64,000 nt of DNA from Mycobacterium sp. DL592 (GTDB lineage: Bacteria; Actinomycetota; Actinomycetes; Mycobacteriales; Mycobacteriaceae), in the NCBI RefSeq assembly GCF_011694515.1, contig NZ_CP050192.1:3792172-3856171 (forward strand), given 5' to 3'. Position numbers and translations under genes: made by a program. Below are positions 56,930 to 64,000 of this stretch, in pieces. Numbering within the stretch: position 1 is the first letter of the stretch; every line of letters starts with the position of its first letter. Under the pieces are notes generated by a model. The model saw nothing but the letters and a program-made list of their open reading frames with translations. It was not told the DNA's origin and searched no databases.

Positions 56930-59900
56930 GTGAGTCCCGCCGACCTGATGTCCCGGTTCAGTCCGCTGACCCGGAATTGGTTCGCGGGCACGTTCGTCGA
57001 GCCCACCCCGGCCCAGGCCCTGGCGTGGTCGGCGATCGCCGACGGGGACAACACCCTGGTCATCGCACCGACCGGGTCGGGCAAGACGCTCGCGGCCTTC
57101 CTGTGGGCGATCGACCGGCTGGCTCACGAGCCGGCCGCCGACACCGGCGGGCAGGAGCGTAGCGACCGGGGGATTAGAAGAAGCACCCGAGTGCTCTACG
57201 TCTCGCCGCTGAAGGCTCTGGCGGTCGACGTCGAACGCAATCTGCGCACTCCCCTCACCGGGATCACCCGCATCGCCGAACGCGAGGGGGTGCCGGCCCC
57301 GCAGATCAGTGTCGGGGTGCGCTCCGGTGACACCCCGCCTGCCGAGCGCCGCGGGCTGATCACCCGGCCGCCGGACATCTTGATCACCACACCGGAGTCG
57401 CTGTTCTTGATGCTGACCTCGGCGGCGCGCGAAACCCTCACCGGTGTGCAGACGGTGATCGTCGACGAGGTGCACGCGGTGGCCGGCACCAAACGCGGCG
57501 CCCACCTGGCGCTGTCACTGGAACGCCTCGACGCGCTGCTACAGAAGCCGGCGCAGCGCATCGGCCTGTCGGCCACGGTCCGCCCGCCAGAAGAGGTGGC
57601 CCGGTTCCTCTCCGGTGCCCGCCCGACAACGATCGTGGCGCCGCCGGCGGCGAAGACGTTCGAGCTCACCGTGCAGGTGCCTGTCCCCGATATGGCCAAT
57701 CTGGAGAACAACACCATCTGGCCCGATGTCGAGGCGCGCATCGTCGACCTCATCGAGGCGCACAACTCGACGATCGTATTCGCTAACTCCCGCCGTCTCG
57801 CCGAGCGACTCACGTCCCGTATCAACGAGATTCACGCCGAACGCTCCGGCATCGAACTGGCGGGTCCACCCAACCGGGCAGTGCCAGGCGGGCCGCCGGC
57901 CCATGTGATGGCCAGTGGGCAGACCTTCGGTGCCGACCCGCTGCTGGCCCGGGCGCATCACGGCTCGGTGTCCAAGGAGCAGCGCGCCGCCGTCGAGGAC
58001 GACCTGAAGACCGGGCGGCTGAAGGCCGTGGTAGCGACGTCCAGCCTGGAACTCGGAATCGACATGGGCGCAGTCGATCTGGTGATCCAGGTGGAGGCGC
58101 CGCCCTCGGTGGCCAGTGGACTCCAACGTATCGGCCGAGCAGGCCACCAGGTCGGAGAGATCTCCCGCGGTGTGCTGTTCCCGAAGCATCGCACCGATCT
58201 GATCGGCTGCGCAGTCAGCGTACAGCGGATGCTCGCCGGGCAGATCGAGACCATGCGGGTGCCCACCAATCCGCTCGACATCCTGGCCCAGCACACGGTG
58301 GCTGCCTGCGCGCTGGAGCCGATCAGCGCCGACGAATGGTTCGACGTGGTACGCCGCAGTGCGCCGTTCGCGACGTTGCCGCGCAGCGCCTTCGAGGCGA
58401 CGCTGGATCTGCTGTCGGGCAAGTATCCGTCGACTGATTTCGCCGAGCTGCGCCCGCGGCTGGTCTACGACCGGGACAGCGGCACGCTGACCGCCCGCCC
58501 CGGCGCGCAGCGATTGGCCGTGACGTCCGGCGGAGCGATACCCGACCGCGGCATGTTCACGGTCTATCTGGCCACCGATTCCGAAAAGCCCTCCCGGGTA
58601 GGCGAACTCGACGAAGAGATGGTGTATGAGTCGCGCCCTGGTGACGTCATCTCGCTGGGCGCCACCAGCTGGCGCATCGCCGAGATCACCCATGACCGGG
58701 TGCTGGTGATCCCCGCACCGGGGCAGCCCGCCCGGCTGCCGTTCTGGCGCGGCGACGACGCGGGGCGCCCCGCCGAACTGGGCCAGGCGGTGGGCCGATT
58801 CACCGGCGAGCTGGCCGGGCTGGACCGGGAGAGCTTCGAAAGCCGCTGCGCCGATTTGAGTTTCGCCGACTATGCCACCGACAACCTGTGGCAGCTGCTC
58901 GACGACCAGCGCACCGCCACCAAGATCGTGCCCAGCGACACCACACTGCTGGTGGAGCGTTTCCGCGACGAGCTGGGCGACTGGCGGGTGATCCTGCACT
59001 CGCCCTACGGCCTCAAGGTGCACGGCCCGCTGGCGCTGGCAGTCAGCCGCCGCCTGCTGGAGCGCTACGGCATCGACGAGAAGCCGACCGCCTCGGATGA
59101 CGGGATAATCGTCAGGCTGCCCGACACTGTGGCCGATTCGGGGGACAGCCCACCGGGGGCTGACCTCTTCGTCTTCGAACCCGACGAGATCGAACCGCTG
59201 GTGACCACTGAGGTCGGTGGCTCGGCGTTGTTCGCCTCCCGGTTCCGCGAATGCGCCGCCCGCGCCCTGCTGCTACCCAAACGCCACCCCGGCAAACGGT
59301 CGCCATTGTGGCACCAGCGACAGCGTGCGGCCCAATTGCTGGACGTGGCAAGGAAATACCCCGACTTCCCCATCGTTTTGGAAACGGTGCGGGAATGCCT
59401 GCAGGACGTCTACGACGTTCCGACGCTGACCGATCTCATGAGCCGGATCGCACAGCGGCGGGTACGGCTGGTCGAAGTCGAGACGCCCACCCCGTCACCG
59501 TTCGCCGCCTCGTTGCTGTTCGGCTACGTCGGGGCGTTCATGTACGAGGGCGACAGCCCCCTGGCCGAGCGCCGGGCCGCCGCCCTGTCGCTGGACAGCT
59601 CACTGCTGGCTGAACTGCTGGGCCGTGTGGAGCTACGCGAACTGCTCGACCCGGACATCATCGCGGCGACAGCTCGCCAGCTTCAGCATCTGTCCGAGGA
59701 CCGCAAGGCCCGCGACGCCGAAGGTGTGGCCGACCTGCTGCGCCTGCTCGGCCCGCTGACCGAGGACGAGATCGCCGAACGTTGCACCGCGCCCGACGTC
59801 GGTGGCTGGCTGGCCGGGCTGCACACCGCGCGGCGGGTTCTGCCGGTGTCCTACGCGGGGCAGTCGTGGTGGGTGGGCATCGAGGACATCGGCCGGCTGC

Positions 59901-61510
59901 GCGACGCGGTGGGGGTGGCCGTTCCGGTCGGGGTGCCGGCGAGCTTCACCGAGACGGTGCCCGATCCGCTCGGCGAGCTGATGGGCCGGTTTGCCCGCAC
60001 CCGGGGACCGTTCACCACCGCGGAGGCGGCGGCGCGATTCGGTTTGGGCCTTCGGGTGGCCGCCGACGTGTTGGGCCGGATGGCGTTGGACGGCAAGCTC
60101 GTTCGCGGCGAGTTTATTGCCGGGCCGGCGGCTGACCAGTGGTGTGACGCCGAGGTGCTGCGTATTCTTCGCCGCCGCTCACTTGCGGCGCTGCGTGCGC
60201 AAGTCGAGCCGGTCAGCACCAGGGCCTACGCCCGGTTCCTGCCCGCGTGGCAGCAGGTCGGCCGGTCGGCGACATCCGGCGTGGACGGCCTGGCGGCCGT
60301 GGTCGATCAGCTCGCCGGTGTGCCCATCCCGGCCTCGGCGGTGGAACCGCTGGTGTTCGGGCCGCGGGTCCGCGACTATCAGCCCGCGATGCTCGACGAG
60401 TTGCTGGCCTCCGGGGAGGTGACGTGGTCAGGTGCCGGGTCCATCTCCGGCAGCGACGGCTGGATCGCGTTCCACCACGCCGACACCGCACCGCTGACGC
60501 TGGCCGCGCCTGCCGAGATCGATTTCACCGACACCCATCGCGCCATCTTCGACGTGCTGGGTTCACCGGGTGAGGCGCGCGGGGCGTTCTTCTTCCGCCA
60601 GCTCGTGCAGGGTTCGGAAGACGTGTTCAAAGCCGCTCTGTGGGAACTGATCTGGGCGGGCTGGATCACCGGCGACACCTTCGCACCGGTGCGCGCCATG
60701 CTCGGCGGCGGCCGCAAACCGGGCAGTCGTCGACCGGCAGCACCCGCGCACCGGCAGCGTCGAGCGCCGAGGCTGAGCCGCTATTCGGTGGCCAACCCGC
60801 AGAACCGGGCTGCCGACCCGACGGTGGCCGGTCGCTGGTCGGCGCTACCCGCCAGAGAGCCGGACTCGACACTGCGGGCACACTTTTCCGCCGAGCTGCT
60901 GCTGAGCCGCTACGGCGTGCTGACCAAGGGTGCGGTGGCGACCGAGGGAGTGCCCGGCGGGTTCGCCATGCTGTATAAGGTGCTCAGCGGATTCGAGGAG
61001 GCGGGCCGCTGTCAGCGGGGGTATTTCGTCGAATCGCTCGGTGGCGCCCAGTTCGCCGTCGCGTCGACCGTGGACCGGCTGCGCACCTACCTCGACGGTG
61101 TCGACCAGGAACGCCCGGACTACCACGCCGTCGTGCTGGCCGCGGCCGACCCGGCCAACCCCTACGGGGCCGCGCTGCCCTGGCCCACCCGGACCGAGTC
61201 CGACGCCAGCCACCGGCCCGGGCGCAAAGCGGGTGCCTTGGTGGTGATCGTCGACGGCGAACTGGTGTGGTTCCTCGAGCGCGGTGGACGTTCGCTGCTG
61301 AACTTCAGCTCCGATGAGGAGGCGCAGCGTGCGGCCGCCGGGGCGCTGACCGAACTGGTGGGCAGTGGCCGGGTCGGTGGCGTTCTTGTCGAGAAGCTTG
61401 ATGGGGTGCCCGTCCTGGAGGCGAGTGCGCACCCTGATCGCCGGGTCACCGCCGATGCCCTCGTGAGCGCCGGGTTCGCCCGCACTCCGCGCGGCCTGCG
61501 ACTGCGGTAG
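56930..61510 (+). CDS. lhr: ATP-dependent helicase Lhr
   Basis: A 1526-residue SF2 DNA/RNA helicase. The N-terminal RecA domain has APTGSGKT (46-53) and VIVDEVHAVAG (~180); RecA2 has TSSLELGIDMGAVDLVIQVE and QRIGRAGHQ. A winged helix, an Lhr-specific core (to ~870) and a long C-terminal domain follow. Lhr translocates 3' to 5' on ssDNA and unwinds RNA:DNA hybrids; it is DNA-damage-induced in mycobacteria. Residues ~69-86 (ADTGGQERSDRGIRRSTR) look like an insertion. GTG start at 56930. In M. tuberculosis nei follows directly. Confidence 0.94.
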   Translation: MSPADLMSRFSPLTRNWFAGTFVEPTPAQALAWSAIADGDNTLVIAPTGSGKTLAAFLWAIDRLAHEPAADTGGQERSDRGIRRSTRVLYVSPLKALAVDVERNLRTPLTGITRIAEREGVPAPQISVGVRSGDTPPAERRGLITRPPDILITTPESLFLMLTSAARETLTGVQTVIVDEVHAVAGTKRGAHLALSLERLDALLQKPAQRIGLSATVRPPEEVARFLSGARPTTIVAPPAAKTFELTVQVPVPDMANLENNTIWPDVEARIVDLIEAHNSTIVFANSRRLAERLTSRINEIHAERSGIELAGPPNRAVPGGPPAHVMASGQTFGADPLLARAHHGSVSKEQRAAVEDDLKTGRLKAVVATSSLELGIDMGAVDLVIQVEAPPSVASGLQRIGRAGHQVGEISRGVLFPKHRTDLIGCAVSVQRMLAGQIETMRVPTNPLDILAQHTVAACALEPISADEWFDVVRRSAPFATLPRSAFEATLDLLSGKYPSTDFAELRPRLVYDRDSGTLTARPGAQRLAVTSGGAIPDRGMFTVYLATDSEKPSRVGELDEEMVYESRPGDVISLGATSWRIAEITHDRVLVIPAPGQPARLPFWRGDDAGRPAELGQAVGRFTGELAGLDRESFESRCADLSFADYATDNLWQLLDDQRTATKIVPSDTTLLVERFRDELGDWRVILHSPYGLKVHGPLALAVSRRLLERYGIDEKPTASDDGIIVRLPDTVADSGDSPPGADLFVFEPDEIEPLVTTEVGGSALFASRFRECAARALLLPKRHPGKRSPLWHQRQRAAQLLDVARKYPDFPIVLETVRECLQDVYDVPTLTDLMSRIAQRRVRLVEVETPTPSPFAASLLFGYVGAFMYEGDSPLAERRAAALSLDSSLLAELLGRVELRELLDPDIIAATARQLQHLSEDRKARDAEGVADLLRLLGPLTEDEIAERCTAPDVGGWLAGLHTARRVLPVSYAGQSWWVGIEDIGRLRDAVGVAVPVGVPASFTETVPDPLGELMGRFARTRGPFTTAEAAARFGLGLRVAADVLGRMALDGKLVRGEFIAGPAADQWCDAEVLRILRRRSLAALRAQVEPVSTRAYARFLPAWQQVGRSATSGVDGLAAVVDQLAGVPIPASAVEPLVFGPRVRDYQPAMLDELLASGEVTWSGAGSISGSDGWIAFHHADTAPLTLAAPAEIDFTDTHRAIFDVLGSPGEARGAFFFRQLVQGSEDVFKAALWELIWAGWITGDTFAPVRAMLGGGRKPGSRRPAAPAHRQRRAPRLSRYSVANPQNRAADPTVAGRWSALPAREPDSTLRAHFSAELLLSRYGVLTKGAVATEGVPGGFAMLYKVLSGFEEAGRCQRGYFVESLGGAQFAVASTVDRLRTYLDGVDQERPDYHAVVLAAADPANPYGAALPWPTRTESDASHRPGRKAGALVVIVDGELVWFLERGGRSLLNFSSDEEAQRAAAGALTELVGSGRVGGVLVEKLDGVPVLEASAHPDRRVTADALVSAGFARTPRGLRLR

Positions 61511-61521
61511 GGCGCTGAGGC

Positions 61522-62067
61522 TCAGCGAGCAGCCAGAACGGCGACCCCTGGTCCAGCGAGGTCGGCCAGGGCGCTGGGTCGTCCGGCCATCGCCATCAGG
61601 AGTGCTTCGCCCCGACCCCACACCGGCTTCCCGCGTCCAGCCGCCCAATCGAGGTCAGTGGCGATCAGCCGAACGCCCCGCGTGGCCGAGGCGCCACGGA
61701 TAAGCGGAGCCGTTCTGGCGAAGTTCAAAGCCTCCCTAAGCCGCTCGGCAGGAATAGTCCGTGGCAGGGCCAGCGGGCGACGTATGTCTTGTTGGTGGAT
61801 CATGCACTCCACCAAGGTCACTCTGCCGCCGTAGCCTGACCCGATGCTCCGGGGGACTATGCCGGCACGCATGCGCTCAGCGATCTCACGCGACAGACAT
61901 CCCGAATTCGCGGACAAGTCATGCGCATTGAGTCGATCAATTCGGAAACGATGACGCAGGAGTGCGACGACGAACTCAGCACAACTGCGGTCTAGATAAG
62001 CAGTCACGTGGGCCACTACGTCCCCGGCAGACCAATCCCCACACAGACTCGGCGCCTGCCATTGCGC
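61522..62067 (-). pseudogene. 5'-truncated mycothiol-dependent maleylpyruvate isomerase/DinB-like gene
   Basis: The frame reads AQWQAPSLCGDWSAGDVVAH VTAYLDRSCAEFV and onward through TLVECMIHQQDIRRPLALPR to a TGA at 61522. WQxPSLCxxWxxxDVVAH is the first conserved helix-loop of the TIGR03083/maleylpyruvate isomerase family and should be preceded by ~25-40 residues with a start codon. Here a TGA (62068-62070) lies just before it in frame. Only weak start codons (GTG at 62016) are inside. The C-terminal part (GKPVWGRGEALLMAMAGRPS) is intact. The gene was probably cut when the region between lhr and nei was rearranged. Confidence 0.65.
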
Positions 62068-62140
62068 TCACGTTCATTCCTGAAAACTGTCGCACATCAG
62101 CCGCCCGAGGCTCAGAACTTGTCACCCCCAGGTGGCATAC

Positions 62141-62156
62141 TAGAACACATGTTCGA
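62141..62156 (+). promoter_or_regulatory. LexA SOS box overlapping the 13E12 start
   Basis: TAGAAC-N4-GTTCGA differs by one base from the mycobacterial LexA consensus TCGAAC-N4-GTTCGA. It overlaps the ATG at 62149 and fits the known LexA control of several 13E12-family genes in M. tuberculosis. Confidence 0.75.
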
Positions 62157-63552
62157 ATCCTTCGATGAGCCCGCGCTCCTCGACACCATGCGTCACGCTC
62201 AGCGTCGCGAGCGGGTGGCCGTCGCCGAGCGAATCCTGGCTGCCGGACGGCTGGCTCAGCGTCGCATCAGCGAATCCGGCACCGACAATCGCGAGCAATG
62301 GTGCATCGACAACTGGGAAGTGGTGGCCGCCGAGGTCGGCGCCGAATTGGGGATCAGCCGCAATCGCGCCTCGTCACAAATGCAGACCGGGCTGGACCTC
62401 ATCGAACGGCTACCGAAATTCGCCGCAGTCTTCGCCGCTGGTGAGGTCGAGCTTCACATCGTGCGGGCCGCGCTGCATCGTACCGGGCTGATCACAGACG
62501 ACGATGCCCTCGCCAGCATCGACGACCGCATCGCGACCAACGCGCCCAAGTGGAATGCACTGTCCCGGAACAAGATCACCGAGATCATCGACTGGTTCGT
62601 TCGAGACCTCGATCCAGATGGAGTGCGCAACGAACGCCGTGCCGACGATGATCGTCACGTTGAAGTCGGACCCGGCCGTGACGGCATGTCTCAGCTCTGG
62701 GGTTCTGTGCGCGCCCCCGACGCGGCGTTGTTCAGTCGCCGGCTCGATCAGCTCGCCGCCACGGTGTGCTCCGATGACCCCCGCACCAAGCGGCAACGCC
62801 GGGCCGACGCACTGGCCGCGCTGGCGGCCGGCGCATCGACCATGGTCTGCGGCTGCGGCTCGAATGACTGCCCCGCCACCCAGACCAGCACCGCCGACAC
62901 GGGACAGATCGTCATCCATCTCCTTGCCGAAGCCGAGACTGTCACCGGCAACGGCAACGCAGCCGGATTCGTCTCCGGTTTCGGTGCCGTCCCTGCAGAC
63001 ACGGTGCGGGCTTTGGCCGCCCGGGCTCGGCTGCGGACGGTGACCAGCAGCAAGGAGCTCAAGGCCGAGCCGAACTATCGGCCATCACCCGCCTTGGCCG
63101 AGTTCGTCCGCTGCCGCGACTTGACGTGCCGGTTCCCCGGCTGCGATCGGCTTGCCGAGGTGGCCGACATCGACCACACCGTGCCGTACCCCTTCGGTCC
63201 GACCCACCCGTCGAACCTCAAACTCCTGTGCCGGCTGCACCATCTGTTGAAGACCTTCTACGGGGGTCCCGGCGGGTGGGCTGACCAACAACTACCCGAC
63301 GGCACAGTCATCTGGACATCCCCGACCGGCCGTACCTACACCACGAAACCTCATGGGGCACTGTTCTTCCCGCAACTCTCGGTACCCACCGAGGAGTTGA
63401 CGCCGCCCACCACCCCGACACCCCTAAATCCGGGCCGAGGTCTCATGATGCCTACCCGCCGAAGAACCCGGACACAGGACCGGGCGGCGCGGATCCAATG
63501 GGAACGCAACCTCAACGAGGCGCGTGCGGCTGCTGATCCGCCGCCCTTCTAA
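62149..63552 (+). CDS. 13E12-repeat family (DUF222) HNH endonuclease-like protein
   Basis: A 467-residue member of the mycobacterial REP13E12 family. The N-terminal DUF222 helical domain (LAQRRISESG ... ISRNRASSQMQTGLDLIERL) is followed by a C-terminal HNH nuclease-like module (CRFPGCDRLAEVADIDHTVP YPFGPTHPSNLKLLCRLHHL). The protein is intact. Members are mobile-like, scattered in genomes and serve as integration targets of phage phiRv1 in M. tuberculosis. The ATG at 62149 lies within an SOS box. It is inserted between lhr and nei, with the truncated isomerase gene just upstream. Confidence 0.9.
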   Translation: MFESFDEPALLDTMRHAQRRERVAVAERILAAGRLAQRRISESGTDNREQWCIDNWEVVAAEVGAELGISRNRASSQMQTGLDLIERLPKFAAVFAAGEVELHIVRAALHRTGLITDDDALASIDDRIATNAPKWNALSRNKITEIIDWFVRDLDPDGVRNERRADDDRHVEVGPGRDGMSQLWGSVRAPDAALFSRRLDQLAATVCSDDPRTKRQRRADALAALAAGASTMVCGCGSNDCPATQTSTADTGQIVIHLLAEAETVTGNGNAAGFVSGFGAVPADTVRALAARARLRTVTSSKELKAEPNYRPSPALAEFVRCRDLTCRFPGCDRLAEVADIDHTVPYPFGPTHPSNLKLLCRLHHLLKTFYGGPGGWADQQLPDGTVIWTSPTGRTYTTKPHGALFFPQLSVPTEELTPPTTPTPLNPGRGLMMPTRRRTRTQDRAARIQWERNLNEARAAADPPPF

Positions 63553-63561
63553 GCTGGAGCA

Positions 63562-64000
63562 GTGCCTGAGGGCGACACCGTTTTCCGCACCGCGGCCGAC
63601 CTGCGCGAGGCGCTGGTGGGTAAAACGCTGACCCGCTGTGACGTGAGGGTGCCGCAGTACGCGACCGTCAACCTTGCCGGCGACACCGTCGACGACGTAC
63701 TCTCCCGGGGCAAGCACCTGTTCATCCGGGTCGGCGCAGCCAGCATCCATTCGCATCTGAAGATGGACGGCAGCTGGCGCGTCGCCCCCCGGGGCACACC
63801 GACCAGGCAGGCCTACAAGATTCGAATCCTGTTGGAGACCGGAGATATTCAGGCCGCGGGCATCGACCTGGGCGTTCTGGAGATCCTCGACCGCGAACAC
63901 GATATGGACGCCGTCGCACACCTCGGCCCAGATCTGCTCGGCCCCGACTGGGACCCGAACCTCGCCGCGGCCAATCTCACCGCGGACCCTTCCCGGCCGA
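63562..64000 (+). CDS. nei: Endonuclease VIII/Fpg-family DNA glycosylase Nei, N-terminal part
   Basis: The first 146 residues of a Fpg/Nei glycosylase; the rest is beyond the window. The N-terminus (V/M)[13 protein letters not shown] has the catalytic Pro2 and Glu3, followed by RGKHLFIRV (conserved Lys) and [12 protein letters not shown]. It removes oxidised pyrimidines and cleaves the strand by beta,delta-elimination. It starts with GTG 9 nt after the 13E12 stop. The helix-two-turn-helix and zinc-finger portions cannot be seen. Confidence 0.92.
   Translation, partial: MPEGDTVFRTAADLREALVGKTLTRCDVRVPQYATVNLAGDTVDDVLSRGKHLFIRVGAASIHSHLKMDGSWRVAPRGTPTRQAYKIRILLETGDIQAAGIDLGVLEILDREHDMDAVAHLGPDLLGPDWDPNLAAANLTADPSRP

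Noticed and set aside
57539..59023. Long minus-strand frame opposite lhr
   Set aside because: It is antisense to conserved helicase motifs and has no family signature.
61513..61527. CGCTGAG-N-CTCAGCG hairpin between lhr and the truncated gene
   Set aside because: The loop is a single base so the stem is too tight to be a convincing terminator; it may simply reflect the convergent gene ends.

Overview
The window looks like a chromosomal segment of a rapidly growing mycobacterium (Mycobacterium/Mycolicibacterium). The evidence is high GC content, frequent GTG starts, many GTGA/ATGA gene overlaps, and a gene order that closely follows the M. tuberculosis Rv3257c-Rv3297 region (order recalled, not searched): manB, DUF3499, Rv3259-like, whiB2, fbiA, fbiB, manC, wbbL, rmlD, lcp, TIGR03089, fadE25, purE, purK, accD5, accE5, maf, sseA, sufE-like, accA3, sigF/rsbW, lat, lrpA, hglS-like, pcd, lhr and nei. 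I see no rRNA, tRNA, CRISPR array or insertion sequence.

Layout. 1-9.8 kb: cell-envelope sugar genes (manB, manC, wbbL, rmlD, an LCP ligase), the cell-division regulator whiB2, and coenzyme F420 biosynthesis (fbiA-fbiB plus a Nudix gene). 9.8-13.6 kb: an accessory patch with a GNAT gene broken by an amber codon, a TetR regulator with two matching palindromes beside a methyltransferase, a CDF cation transporter and birA. 13.6-25.4 kb: core metabolism, namely fadE25, purEK, and the acyl-CoA carboxylase parts accD5, accE5 and accA3, for which birA would supply the biotinylation. A 45-bp tandem repeat lies between accD5 and accE5. 25.4-29.3 kb: an internally deleted NmrA-like gene, small membrane and hypothetical genes, a MobA-like nucleotidyltransferase, and an oxidative urate pathway (uraD, uraH, hpxO). 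29.5-33.3 kb: a sigma-F locus with STAS antagonist, sigF and rsbW. Three good sigma-F-type promoter matches precede rsbW-sigF, a glycosyltransferase, and a Rho-N/CsbD stress pair. 33.3-37.8 kb: an ArsR-SRPBCC pair facing a xanthine dehydrogenase operon across two palindromes; the Mo subunit and the 2Fe-2S subunit of the dehydrogenase are one protein. 38.4-43.2 kb: lysine catabolism (lat, lrpA, hglS-like, pcd). 43.2-47.3 kb: a glycosyltransferase with a TetR, an epoxide hydrolase, a small secreted protein and a haemophore-like protein. 47.3-52.9 kb: a complete P450 electron-transfer operon (ferredoxin, reductase, P450) next to a large LuxR ATPase, with several inverted repeats. 53.6-64 kb: a zinc-ribbon adenylate cyclase/ATPase, the giant helicase lhr, a 5'-truncated gene, a 13E12-family HNH gene with an SOS box over its start, and the start of nei.

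Two functional themes emerge. First, xanthine dehydrogenase, HpxO, UraH and UraD together would convert hypoxanthine/xanthine to allantoin, although the sigma-F locus separates the two gene blocks. Second, the sigma-F locus carries antagonist, anti-sigma and sigma genes together with neighbouring genes that have sigma-F-like promoters, so it may be a self-contained stress module. I found no clearly novel system. The best leads are the local sigma-F regulon, the operator pairs, the P450/LuxR locus and several small gene-decay events.
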